Shown here piece by piece: positions 1-7,511 of a DNA stretch of 40,953 nucleotides; position 1 is the stretch's first letter; every line of letters starts with the position of its first letter. The stretch is from assembly GCA_937900135.1 (NCBI GenBank), contig CALCDJ010000006.1, positions 1-40,953 on the forward strand. The letters are read 5' to 3'. Source of the DNA: an uncultured Blautia sp. (GTDB lineage: Bacteria > Bacillota > Clostridia > Lachnospirales > Lachnospiraceae). Under the pieces are notes generated by a model that saw only the letters and a list, made by a program, of their open reading frames with translations, did not search any database and was not told where the DNA came from. Position numbers and translations under genes: made by a program.

Positions 1-53
1 AGAGCGCCGCCCTGTCACGGCGGAGGTCGAGAGTTCGAGTCTCTTCTGGGTCG
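1..53 (+). tRNA. tRNA-Asp(GTC), 5' end cut off by the window edge
   Basis: The anticodon arm is CCGCC / CTGTCAC / GGCGG, giving anticodon GTC. The T arm (29-45) has loop TTCGAGT. The 3' acceptor strand is CTGGGTC with discriminator G at 53, and CCA is not encoded. The D arm and the 5' acceptor strand lie outside the window. It is the first of three closely spaced tRNA genes that probably form one transcript. Confidence 0.93.
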
Positions 54-59
54 TTATAT

Positions 60-132
60 GGGGTCTTAGCTCAGCTGGGAGAGCATCTGCCTTACAAGCA
101 GAGGGTCATAGGTTCGAGCCCTATAGGCCCCA
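60..132 (+). tRNA. tRNA-Val(TAC)
   Basis: A complete cloverleaf: acceptor GGGGTCT pairs with AGGCCCC (one G-T pair), the anticodon arm is TCTGC / CTTACAA / GCAGA (anticodon TAC), and the T loop is TTCGAGC. The discriminator is A132 and CCA is not encoded. It starts six bases after tRNA-Asp. Confidence 0.97.
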
Positions 133-149
133 TTTAACTAAATAATTAT

Positions 150-235
150 GCCGCAGTGGCGGAACTGGCAGACGCCCGGGACTTAAAATCCCGTGGGTAG
201 TGATACCCGTACCGGTTCGATTCCGGTCTGCGGCA
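150..235 (+). tRNA. tRNA-Leu(TAA)
   Basis: A class II tRNA with a long variable arm (GTGGGTAGTGATACCCGT region). Acceptor GCCGCAG pairs with CTGCGGC. The anticodon loop is CTTAAAA with anticodon TAA, and the T loop is TTCGATT. It is the last tRNA of the cluster, followed by a strong terminator hairpin. Confidence 0.97.
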
Positions 236-242
236 GTGATGA

Positions 243-286
243 AAAGCGAGAGAAACGTTGAATTCACAGCGTTTCTCTCGCTTTGT
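243..286 (+). terminator. Rho-independent terminator of the tRNA cluster
   Basis: A perfect 15-bp inverted repeat (AAAGCGAGAGAAACG and its complement) encloses a 12-base loop. The stem is flanked by A and T runs, so it could also stop the convergent arsR-type transcript that ends at 350. Confidence 0.9.
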
Positions 287-349
287 CTTATGAATTTGCA
301 GCTACAATAGCAGCTGCAAATGTTAATGAGAAGCCCTTTTTGAATAGTA

Positions 350-712
350 TCAGTTAGGGCAGGTGATCTCAATTACCTGTTCGATCATCTTGTGAAGGAG
401 CTGGCTTTGCTGGGTATCCGCTGCGTGATAATAGACCTCTTTTCCTTCCCGGCGGCTTGTTACCAGACCACTGCTGCGAAGAAGACGCAGATGATGAGAA
501 ACAGCAGGACTGGACATATCCATCATAGCGGAAAGATTGATTACACATTCCTCACAATGGCACAGAAGCCAAAATAACCGGACACGTGTAGGATCGCCCA
601 ATTGTTTAAAGACATCAGCAATCAGCTGAAATTTCTCAATGTTTCCCAGTTCTTTTAGAATGCTGTTGGAAATCTCTTTTTCATTATGATTGTGGGGCAA
701 TGTATGAGTCAT
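350..712 (-). CDS. ArsR/SmtB-family metal-sensing repressor
   Basis: A 120-residue winged-helix repressor of the ArsR/SmtB/CadC family. Members of this family leave DNA when they bind Zn, Cd or Pb. The start is ATG at 712, preceded by AGAGG; an in-frame upstream extension to 823 has no better ribosome site. The recognition-helix region DMSSPAVSHHLRLLR is at about residues 65-79. Likely metal ligands are Cys51, Cys53 and Cys56 (CHCEEC, where CadC carries its alpha-3 cysteines), His3/His7/His9 near the N terminus, and Asp99/His107 near the C-terminal helix. It is divergent from the HMA protein and the cation ATPase, so it probably represses both. Metal specificity cannot be read reliably, though the ATPase type suggests Zn/Cd/Pb. 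Confidence 0.9.
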   Translation of the reverse strand: MTHTLPHNHNEKEISNSILKELGNIEKFQLIADVFKQLGDPTRVRLFWLLCHCEECVINLSAMMDMSSPAVSHHLRLLRSSGLVTSRREGKEVYYHAADTQQSQLLHKMIEQVIEITCPN

Positions 713-784
713 AGTTTTTACCTCTTTTTCTCCAGATTGGAAATATTTTCTGCTAAAAAATACTTTTGCGATATTGACTTCTTT

Positions 785-833
785 TTGTAACTGTATTATA
801 CTACGGTTATAACAATTAAACAAGTGCTTAATT
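785..833. promoter_or_regulatory. Divergent promoters with ArsR-type operator
   Basis: Rightward promoter: TTGTAA (785-790), 17-bp spacer, TATAAC (808-813), serving the HMA gene. Leftward promoter on the minus strand: TTGTTT (823-818), 17-bp spacer, TATAAT (800-795), serving the repressor. An imperfect 20-bp dyad with AATTAA/TTAATT arms lies at 814-833, over the leftward -35 and just after the rightward -10. It is therefore placed to shut both promoters. Promoter and operator roles are inferred from sequence only. Confidence 0.65.
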
Positions 834-864
834 ATTAAATTTTAAATTCAGGAGGAAATCCGTT

Positions 865-1083
865 ATGAAAAAAACTTATAAAATCGAAGTAGACTGCGCA
901 AACTGTGCAAACTTAATGGAAGATGCTGCTCGTAAAACCAAGGGGATACAGAACGCCACCGTAAACTTTATGACTCAGAAGATGATTGTTGAGTTTGAAG
1001 AAGGACAGGAGCCCCAGGAAGTAATGGAGAACGTTCTCAATGCCTGCAAAAAAGTAGAATCAGACTGTGAGATCTTCCTGTAA
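865..1083 (+). CDS. Free-standing heavy-metal-associated (HMA) domain protein
   Basis: A 72-residue protein made of one HMA ferredoxin-like fold. The metal-binding motif is D10-C11-A-N-C14, in the DCANC context typical of CadA/ZntA N-terminal domains rather than the MxCxxC of copper chaperones. The start follows AGGAGG at 850-855. It comes before a CadA-type ATPase that lacks its own N-terminal HMA domain, so this looks like a split-off metal-binding domain that could deliver ions to the pump or tune it in trans. A terminator and a second operator-like site separate it from the ATPase gene, so the two can be expressed at different levels. Confidence 0.85.
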   Translation: MKKTYKIEVDCANCANLMEDAARKTKGIQNATVNFMTQKMIVEFEEGQEPQEVMENVLNACKKVESDCEIFL

Positions 1084-1102
1084 ATTCTATTTATATGCGA
1101 AG

Positions 1103-1131
1103 AATAAAGCGGACTCGTCCGCTTTATTTTT
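1103..1131 (+). terminator. Terminator between HMA gene and cadA-type gene
   Basis: The inverted repeat AATAAAGCGGA/TCCGCTTTATT has a four-base loop CTCG and is followed by T residues. It should limit read-through from the HMA gene into the ATPase gene, which has its own operator-like site just downstream. Confidence 0.85.
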
Positions 1132-1153
1132 CGGAATATTCTTTGTCTGCAAT

Positions 1154-1168
1154 ACAATTAAACAATTG
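1154..1168. promoter_or_regulatory. Second putative ArsR-type operator, upstream of the ATPase
   Basis: ACAATTAAACAATTG here matches ACAATTAAACAAGTG at 812-826 in 14 of 15 positions. The core forms a dyad CAATT-N4-AATTG. A possible -10 TACAAT (1153-1158) overlaps it. The shared sequence suggests that the same repressor controls the HMA gene and the ATPase separately. Confidence 0.55.
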
Positions 1169-1194
1169 TACAAACGTTGAAAGGAGTAACTGGT

Positions 1195-3210
1195 ATGCAC
1201 GAGTTCATTATCAATACACTGCTTTGTGTGCTGGTGGTAACAGCCGCAGGGTTTCTGATTACGGCCAACAGGCACAAAAACAGTATGACAAAAAAGCAGA
1301 AAAAAATGCTGACCCGTATTTTAATTGCATCGGCTATGTTGTTGGGACTTCGGTTTCTTACTCCGGCTCTGCTTGCGCAGATGGATTCCTATCTGTTTCC
1401 GTCTGCAGGCCGCTGGATGCGCTTTGCTTTATATCTGACAGATTACTTTATCATTGGTTATGATATTTTGAAAAAGGCATGTAAGGGAATCAAAAACCGA
1501 CGGGTATTTGATGAAAATTTCCTTATGGCAGTTGCCACAGTGGGAGCCATGATCCTGGCAGTGTCCTCCAATGGAGACTATTTTGAGGCCATTGCGGTAA
1601 TGCTGTTTTATCAGGTAGGTGAATGGTTTCAGAGCTATGCGGTGGGCAAAAGCCGCCGTAACATCAGTGAGCTTATGGATATCCGCCCGGATTATGCCAA
1701 TGTGGAGCGAGATGGCAGGCTGGAGCAGGTTGATCCGGAAGCGGTGGAAATTGGCAGCGTAATCCTTGTACAGCCAGGGGAAAAAGTTCCCATTGACGGT
1801 ATGATTCTTGAAGGAAATTCTATTTTAAATACCAGCGCTTTGACAGGTGAGAGCCTTCCCCGTGAGGTAAAGGCCGGGGATGAGATTATCAGCGGCTGTA
1901 TTAATATGTCTGGGGTTCTGAAGATAAAAACCACAAAAGAATTTGGAGAATCCACAGTTTCCAAAATTTTGGATCTGGTTGAAAACGCCAGTTCCAAAAA
2001 ATCCAGATCTGAGAATTTTATTTCCAAATTTGCAAAGGTTTACACTCCATTTGTATGCTACAGTGCCTTGGCCCTTGCAATCCTGCCGCCCCTTGTGCGT
2101 ATGCTTATTATGGGAGCTTCTGCAGACTGGGGAACCTGGATTTACAGAGCGCTGACCTTCCTGATCATAAGCTGTCCCTGTGCCCTTGTAATCAGTATTC
2201 CTCTTAGCTTTTTTGCAGGAATTGGCGGAGCAAGCCAGGCAGGCGTTTTGGTAAAAGGTTCTAATTACCTGGAAACGCTTTCAAAAGTAAGAACCGTTGT
2301 TTTTGATAAGACAGGCACTCTTACTCAGGGGGTATTTGAAGTTAATGACATTCATCATAACGAAATAGAAAATAAGAAGCTGATTGAGTATGCCGCGCTG
2401 GCAGAAAGCGCTTCTTCTCATCCCATCAGTAAGAGTTTGCAGAGAGCCTACGGAGAGGAACTGGACCGTTCCCGTGTAAGTGACATTCAGGAGATCAGTG
2501 GAAATGGAGTGATCGCCAGGGTAGACGGCATGGAGGTGGCAGCTGGAAATGATAAGCTTATGAAAAGTCTTAACGTTGCCTATAAAGACTGCCGCAGCAC
2601 AGGAACGATTATTCACATGGCAATTAACGGGAAGTATGCAGGACATATAGTGATTTCTGACAGACTGAAGTCAAATTCCGGAGAGGCAGTCAGAGCTTTG
2701 AAGAAAGCAGGAGTGACCAAAACAGTAATGCTCACCGGGGATGCCAGAAAAGTGGCAGAGCAGGTGGCCGGTTCTCTGGGAATCAATCAGGTTTACAGCG
2801 AACTTCTTCCAGGGGACAAGGTAGCCAGAGTAGAAGAACTTCTCAAAGAAAAAAGCGGCAAGTCAAAGCTGGCTTTTGTGGGGGATGGTATTAATGATGC
2901 ACCGGTATTATCAAGGGCAGATATTGGAATTGCCATGGGAGCCATGGGTTCTGATGCTGCCATTGAAGCGGCAGACATTGTCCTGATGGATGATGATCCC
3001 ATGAAAATCGCAAAAGCGATTAGGATTTCAAGAAAATGTCTTCGGATTGTCTACCAGAACATTGTTCTGGCTTTGGGAATCAAGTTTGCCTGTCTCCTTC
3101 TGGGCGCATTCGGTGAGGTAAATATGTATATGGCGATTTTTGCAGATGTCGGAGTGATGATCCTGGCAGTGTTGAATGCAATTCGTTGCTTATTTGTAAA
3201 AAAATTATAG
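1195..3210 (+). CDS. cadA: Cd/Zn/Pb-exporting P1B-type ATPase (CadA/ZntA type)
   Basis: A 671-residue membrane pump that uses ATP to export soft divalent cations. The start ATG at 1195 follows AAAGGAG; the in-frame ATG at 1177 is upstream of that ribosome site. Seen motifs: TGES (217-220, actuator), CPC (327-329, transport site in a membrane helix), DKTGT with phospho-acceptor Asp371, an HP motif in the nucleotide domain (SSHPIS), and GDGINDAP from 563. The last helices carry Lys630 (GIKF) and Asp651 (FADVG), which correspond to the conserved Lys/Asp of the Zn/Cd/Pb subgroup and argue against a copper pump. There is no N-terminal HMA domain; the separate HMA protein just upstream probably supplies it. 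A terminator follows. Confidence 0.93.
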   Translation: MHEFIINTLLCVLVVTAAGFLITANRHKNSMTKKQKKMLTRILIASAMLLGLRFLTPALLAQMDSYLFPSAGRWMRFALYLTDYFIIGYDILKKACKGIKNRRVFDENFLMAVATVGAMILAVSSNGDYFEAIAVMLFYQVGEWFQSYAVGKSRRNISELMDIRPDYANVERDGRLEQVDPEAVEIGSVILVQPGEKVPIDGMILEGNSILNTSALTGESLPREVKAGDEIISGCINMSGVLKIKTTKEFGESTVSKILDLVENASSKKSRSENFISKFAKVYTPFVCYSALALAILPPLVRMLIMGASADWGTWIYRALTFLIISCPCALVISIPLSFFAGIGGASQAGVLVKGSNYLETLSKVRTVVFDKTGTLTQGVFEVNDIHHNEIENKKLIEYAALAESASSHPISKSLQRAYGEELDRSRVSDIQEISGNGVIARVDGMEVAAGNDKLMKSLNVAYKDCRSTGTIIHMAINGKYAGHIVISDRLKSNSGEAVRALKKAGVTKTVMLTGDARKVAEQVAGSLGINQVYSELLPGDKVARVEELLKEKSGKSKLAFVGDGINDAPVLSRADIGIAMGAMGSDAAIEAADIVLMDDDPMKIAKAIRISRKCLRIVYQNIVLALGIKFACLLLGAFGEVNMYMAIFADVGVMILAVLNAIRCLFVKKL

Positions 3211-3211
3211 A

Positions 3212-3243
3212 AAAAGGGCAGTCTGAAAAGGCTGTCCTTTTTT
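3212..3243 (+). terminator. Terminator after cadA-type gene
   Basis: An imperfect stem AAAGGGCAGTC/GGCTGTCCTTT with G-T pairs, followed by a T run, begins just after the ATPase stop codon. Confidence 0.8.
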
Positions 3244-3271
3244 ACCAGAAAAAGTATATTTTTCCTGTTTC

Positions 3272-3327
3272 TTGACACACTATCTATGGTGTGGTAAGAT
3301 AAGAAAAAAGAATCGAACATACATTCG
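3272..3327 (+). promoter_or_regulatory. SOS promoter: sigma-A promoter plus LexA (DinR) box
   Basis: TTGACA (3272-3277), a 17-bp spacer and TAAGAT (3295-3300) form a strong sigma-A promoter. CGAACATACATTCG at 3314-3327 matches the Bacillus/Clostridium LexA consensus CGAAC-N4-GTTCG except for one base. The dyad extends to AATCGAA/TTCGATT. It sits near the expected transcript start of the Y-family polymerase operon, so LexA repression and DNA-damage induction are expected. Confidence 0.85.
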
Positions 3328-3348
3328 ATTTTGTGGGAGGGAGAAGAA

Positions 3349-4857
3349 GTGGAAGAGCGCACGTATATGGCCATTGACCTGAAGTCTTTTTATGCATCTG
3401 TGGAATGCAGGGAGAGAAATCTGGACCCTATGGATACTCATCTTGTAGTGGCGGATGAGAGCCGCACAGATAAGACGATATGCCTTGCAGTAAGCCCTTC
3501 CTTGAGAGCCTTTGGGATTTCAGGCCGTGGACGGCTGTTTGAGGTACGCCAGAGAGTGAGAGAAATCAATGGAAGACGTCTGGCTAAGGCGCCTGGAGGG
3601 AGATTTTCAGGAAGCTCCTGTTCCGCTGCCCGTCTGGAAGCGGTTCCCTCTCTTTCCCTTGATTTTCTCATTGCCAGACCCAGGATGGCACATTATATCA
3701 AATACAGCACATGGATTTACGAGATTTACCAGAAGTATTTTTCTTCGGAGGATATGGTGGTCTATTCCATTGATGAAGTGTTTGTAGATATGACGGATTA
3801 TCTGAAATTATATCAGCTTTGCCCCAAGCAGCTGGCAAGGAAGGTGATTCTGGATGTTCTGGATACCACAGGGATCACCGCTGCTGCGGGGATCGGAACC
3901 AACCTTTTTCTGTGTAAGACAGCCATGGATATTGTGGCCAAGCATATTCCAGCCGACGAGAACGGGGTTCGTATTGCTTACCTGGATGAAATGCAGTATC
4001 GCCGGCTTTTGTGGGATCACCGGCCTATTACGGATTTCTGGAGAGTAGGAAGAGGGTATGCCAGGAGGCTGGAGGAGAACGGGCTTTTTACCATGGGAGA
4101 CGTGGCCCGTTGCTCCGTCTGGAACGAGGCATTGTTATACCGGCTTTTTGGGAAGAATGCAGAGCTTCTTATTGATCATGCGTGGGGATGGGAACCGTGT
4201 ACAGTTCCTGCTGTGAAGTCTTACCGCCCAGACAGCAGCAGTCTTGGTTCCGGGCAGGTTCTTCCCTGTGCTTATGATGCAGAGAAGGCCAGACTGGTTC
4301 TTCTGGAAATGGCAGATGCTCTGGCTTTGGATCTGGTTGACAGGGGGCTTATGACAGATCAGCTTGTTCTTGCAGTGGGATATGATATAGAGAATCTCAC
4401 AGATCCCCGACGTGCAGAGAAATATCAGGGAGAGGTGACCACAGATGGTTATGGAAGAAGGATTCCAAGGCATGGCCATGGAACGGAGACCCTTGAAAAG
4501 TATACTTCTTCTGCCAGAGAAATTCTTAAGGCAACGGCAGAATTATATGATCGTGTGACAGATTCCACACTTTTGATTCGCAGACTGAATCTTACTGCTA
4601 ATCACATTCTGACTGAGGCGGAAGCGGCAGAGCGCAGCGCACCTTACCGGCAGTTGGATCTGTTTACCGATTATGAAGCCCTTGCAGAAAAAGAAGAACA
4701 GGAACGCCAGGAGCTTGCCCGGGAGAAGAAAATGCAGCAGGCAGTTTTAAGCATCAAGAAGAAATTTGGCAAAAATGCAATTCTTAAGGGGAGCAGTCTG
4801 GAAGAAGGCGCGACAGCCAGAACACGCAACGCGCAGATTGGAGGGCATCATGCATAA
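3349..4857 (+). CDS. Y-family translesion DNA polymerase (UmuC/ImpB type)
   Basis: A 502-residue error-prone polymerase of the Y family, which copies past damaged bases. I chose the GTG at 3349 because GGGAGGGA lies seven bases upstream; ATG at 3367 is an alternative, and the in-frame TTG at 3331 lacks a ribosome site. Active-site signatures are present: Asp10 in IDLKSFYASVE, and Asp142-Glu143 in YSIDEVFVDMT. A little-finger-like region and a charged tail follow. The length and companion gene fit the Gram-positive UvrX/YqjW group rather than the shorter DinB. A LexA box precedes it, and its 3' end overlaps the YolD-like gene by eight bases. Confidence 0.92.
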   Translation: MEERTYMAIDLKSFYASVECRERNLDPMDTHLVVADESRTDKTICLAVSPSLRAFGISGRGRLFEVRQRVREINGRRLAKAPGGRFSGSSCSAARLEAVPSLSLDFLIARPRMAHYIKYSTWIYEIYQKYFSSEDMVVYSIDEVFVDMTDYLKLYQLCPKQLARKVILDVLDTTGITAAAGIGTNLFLCKTAMDIVAKHIPADENGVRIAYLDEMQYRRLLWDHRPITDFWRVGRGYARRLEENGLFTMGDVARCSVWNEALLYRLFGKNAELLIDHAWGWEPCTVPAVKSYRPDSSSLGSGQVLPCAYDAEKARLVLLEMADALALDLVDRGLMTDQLVLAVGYDIENLTDPRRAEKYQGEVTTDGYGRRIPRHGHGTETLEKYTSSAREILKATAELYDRVTDSTLLIRRLNLTANHILTEAEAAERSAPYRQLDLFTDYEALAEKEEQERQELAREKKMQQAVLSIKKKFGKNAILKGSSLEEGATARTRNAQIGGHHA

Positions 4858-5272
4858 CAGCCGGGAGGAATATGAAGATATTATTTATTTGCCCCATCAT
4901 ATCTCAGTTACAAGACCGCAAATGCCGATGGAGGACCGCGCAGCCCAGTTTTCTCCTTTTGCAGCTTTGCGGGGATACGATGCGGCGATTGAAGAGAAGA
5001 ACCGGATGACAGAGAGACGGACAGAACTGGATGAATATGAGACGGCAGAATTGAACAGAAAGCTGTGTATACTGGCAGAACATCAGAAGGAAGCGCTTCT
5101 GGTGGAACTTACTTTTTTTCAGCCAGATATGCGAAAGGAAGGAGGCGCTTATATACACAGAACAGGCGTGTTTTGGAAATTGGATCTGGAGAAAGGAAGG
5201 CTTCTTCTGGAAGACAGAACAGCGATTCCCATAGAGGAACTGCGGACACTGGAAATCCGTTCTCCGAAATAA
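4850..5272 (+). CDS. YolD-like protein
   Basis: A 140-residue protein resembling the YolD-like family, small proteins commonly encoded beside UmuC-type polymerases in Firmicutes. Its start at 4850 follows GGAGGG and overlaps the polymerase stop, so translation is probably coupled. Typical features are the stretch MPMEDRAAQFSPFAALRGYDAAI near residue 25 and the acidic middle EEKNRMTERRTELDEYE. The biochemical role of the family is not well settled; a regulatory or accessory role to the polymerase is inferred from conserved neighbourhood. Confidence 0.82.
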   Translation: MHNSREEYEDIIYLPHHISVTRPQMPMEDRAAQFSPFAALRGYDAAIEEKNRMTERRTELDEYETAELNRKLCILAEHQKEALLVELTFFQPDMRKEGGAYIHRTGVFWKLDLEKGRLLLEDRTAIPIEELRTLEIRSPK

Positions 5273-5404
5273 AAAACCTTCCCTGTCTCAAAAAATAACG
5301 CAAACAGAACCTGACTAACACAAATAGATACTGTATGGCTTCTTTTGAACCCCATATACTAAATGTACGGACGGATACAGATAGAGTGGATGAGAGGAGA
5401 CCAT

Positions 5405-5728
5405 ATGGTGACAGGAGTAGGCCGCAGGATTCAAAAGTACAGAGAAAAAATGGGACTGAAACAGGAAGAACTGGCAGAACGTGTGGATTTAAGCTGTAAT
5501 TATCTAAGCGCCATTGAACGGGAAGTTAAGACTCCCAAGCTGTCTACTCTGATTCGGATTGTCAATGAACTGGGCGTATCCGCGGACGAGATTCTGGAGG
5601 ACGTGCTGGACGTGGGAGTCCGAACCAGATGTACCAAGTTGGAGGAGCAATTGGATACTCTTCCTCTGAAAGAAAAACAGAAAATCCTTCATGTAATGGA
5701 GGTTATGATCGAAGATGCGAAAAAATAG
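5405..5728 (+). CDS. XRE-family helix-turn-helix regulator
   Basis: A 107-residue protein with an N-terminal Cro/CI-type helix-turn-helix (GRRIQKYREKMGLKQEELAERVDLSCNYLSAIER, about residues 6-39) and a short charged C-terminal helical region. The ATG at 5405 is preceded by GAGAGGAG. It lies about 130 bases after the YolD-like gene and may be a separate unit; I see no convincing promoter. Its targets are unknown. A strong terminator follows. Confidence 0.88.
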   Translation: MVTGVGRRIQKYREKMGLKQEELAERVDLSCNYLSAIEREVKTPKLSTLIRIVNELGVSADEILEDVLDVGVRTRCTKLEEQLDTLPLKEKQKILHVMEVMIEDAKK

Positions 5729-5730
5729 GG

Positions 5731-5782
5731 CTGCTGTAACCATGAACTTAGTTGGAAACCTTCATGGCTGCGGCAGTTTTTT
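5731..5782 (+). terminator. Terminator after XRE regulator
   Basis: A 16-position stem (CTGCTGTAACCATGAA against TTCATGGCTGCGGCAG, two G-T pairs and one mismatch) around a 14-base loop, followed by six T residues. Confidence 0.88.
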
Positions 5783-5825
5783 CATTAATTAGAAAGTTTT
5801 CTTTTTCGTATAACCGGTATGATTT

Positions 5826-5841
5826 TTGCTTTGTTTTTTTC
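5826..5841 (+). promoter_or_regulatory. Possible autoregulatory site of the YesN-type regulator
   Basis: TTGCTTTGTTTTTTTC resembles one of the phased repeats upstream of the binding-protein gene (TTGCTACAGTTTTTTTC at 10621). It lies about 80 bases upstream of the regulator start, so the regulator may also control its own operon. The sequence is low in complexity, so the match is only suggestive. Confidence 0.35.
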
Positions 5842-5918
5842 TCTGCAAAGTTTACAATAGAAGATAGAATAGGAGATACTTTTGACTGAGAATACAGACG
5901 AAGAGAGATGGAGTATTT

Positions 5919-7511
5919 ATGGAATTATTAAAGTTGGTAATTGTGGATGACGAACCGATTTTGCTGCAGGGACTGATTGATACTTATGACTGGACGGGTA
6001 TGGGATTTCAGGTGGTTGGCACAGCCCAGAGCGGAGAACAGGCAATTCAGGTAATCAAAGAAAAGAAGCCCCATGTGGTTTTGACTGATATCCGAATGAA
6101 ACAGATTACCGGGCTTATGGTTATGCAAGAAATCCAGAAATCTGGAATGGACTGTCTGTTTGTGGTGATCAGCGCCTATCGGGATTTTGAATATGCGCAG
6201 CAGGCTTGTGACCTGGGGGCATTTGCCTATCTTTTAAAGCCACTGGAAGATGAAAAACTTTGGGAAACCATGAAAAATGCCCATGATACCTGTATGGAAC
6301 AGATCCAGAATGAGGCACGGTATGAAAGCTGGGAAAAACTGTTAAAAAATGATGGAACCAGTTTCCTTCAGATGGTTATACAGAAGTATGTTCAAAACCG
6401 AATTCCCCAGGAAAAAGTAGAGGAAGTGTTTCAAACGCTGGGAAATCTAATGGAAGAGGGAGATCGGTTTATTGCGGTGTGCGTGGATATTGATCTGGCG
6501 TATAAAATTACCAATTCTCTGGATTATGAAGCTTCCAGATTTGCCGTTTTAAATTTTTTGGAAAAGGTGATTGGAGAACATTTCTTTTATTGGAGAGTTG
6601 AAGGGGAAGAGGGCAACGCAATTTTTCTTATCAAGACAAAGGAAAATGCCGCAGTGCTACAGCTGAAAAACCTTCTGGAATATACAAAAAAAGAAGAAAA
6701 AAGCCCGGTTGTGGCAGCTATTTCCAAGCCTTACAAGGGGATTTCCGGTATAAAAAGAAGCTATGAAGAGGCGCAAAGACTTTTTGAACTGGCAAGTGTT
6801 TCGGGAGCCAGTGCCTTTACGATACCGGAAGAGGTAGAAGAGAGTGAAGGAAAGAGCTATTCTTCAGATGTGGAAAACCTGATTGTAAATGCGGTGAGAA
6901 AAAATAATCTGGAGGAATTAAAAGAGGCATTTATCCAGTTTTTGTACGGACTTCCCCATGAAGAAGAGGCGCAGTGTCAGTATTTGCACAGAGTTATGCT
7001 CAGAGCTGAATTTTTATTGAAGGATTCCTACGGAATGACAGAAGAATTGAAGGATAAATTCCAAAATTACTATTCTAATTTGCAGAATCTTCCGGCTGCA
7101 AAGGCAGTGGATGTATGTTATAAGATTCTGTGCAGTGCAATATCTTACCGGATCGAAAATGCACAGAAGTATGAGATGAAATATTTTAAGGAATATATGT
7201 CGGTTGCGGTAGCTTACATCGAAGAACATCTGGATGAAGAAGAACTTTCCATTGTATCTGTTGCTTCTCATATTTACCTGAATCCGGTATATTTTGGAAG
7301 AGTATTTAAAAACACCTTTCATATGACTTTTAAAAAATATCTGATGCAGAGAAGAATGGAAAAAGCAAAACGGCTTTTGGAAGAAGGGGAGGGGAGTATA
7401 GGTGATATTTGTGAGCAGGTAGGAATTAATAATCCGTCTTATTTTTCACATCTGTTTAAGCAATATACAGGAAAACTGCCCAGTGAATACAAAAAGGAAT
7501 ATGAAATATGA
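5919..7511 (+). CDS. YesN-type response regulator (REC + AraC DNA-binding domain)
   Basis: A 530-residue regulator. The N-terminal receiver domain shows Asp10-Asp11, phospho-acceptor Asp57 in VLTDIRM, Ser85 and Lys107. A long middle region follows, and the C-terminal AraC/XylS domain has two helix-turn-helix motifs (from AYIEEHLDEEELSIVSVASHI to the end). It is the partner of the kinase that follows, with a 4-base ATGA overlap. YesN-type regulators typically activate nearby carbohydrate uptake operons; here the likely target is the binding-protein/permease operon from 10700, whose promoter carries TTGC repeats at 20-bp spacing. Confidence 0.93.
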   Translation: MELLKLVIVDDEPILLQGLIDTYDWTGMGFQVVGTAQSGEQAIQVIKEKKPHVVLTDIRMKQITGLMVMQEIQKSGMDCLFVVISAYRDFEYAQQACDLGAFAYLLKPLEDEKLWETMKNAHDTCMEQIQNEARYESWEKLLKNDGTSFLQMVIQKYVQNRIPQEKVEEVFQTLGNLMEEGDRFIAVCVDIDLAYKITNSLDYEASRFAVLNFLEKVIGEHFFYWRVEGEEGNAIFLIKTKENAAVLQLKNLLEYTKKEEKSPVVAAISKPYKGISGIKRSYEEAQRLFELASVSGASAFTIPEEVEESEGKSYSSDVENLIVNAVRKNNLEELKEAFIQFLYGLPHEEEAQCQYLHRVMLRAEFLLKDSYGMTEELKDKFQNYYSNLQNLPAAKAVDVCYKILCSAISYRIENAQKYEMKYFKEYMSVAVAYIEEHLDEEELSIVSVASHIYLNPVYFGRVFKNTFHMTFKKYLMQRRMEKAKRLLEEGEGSIGDICEQVGINNPSYFSHLFKQYTGKLPSEYKKEYEI

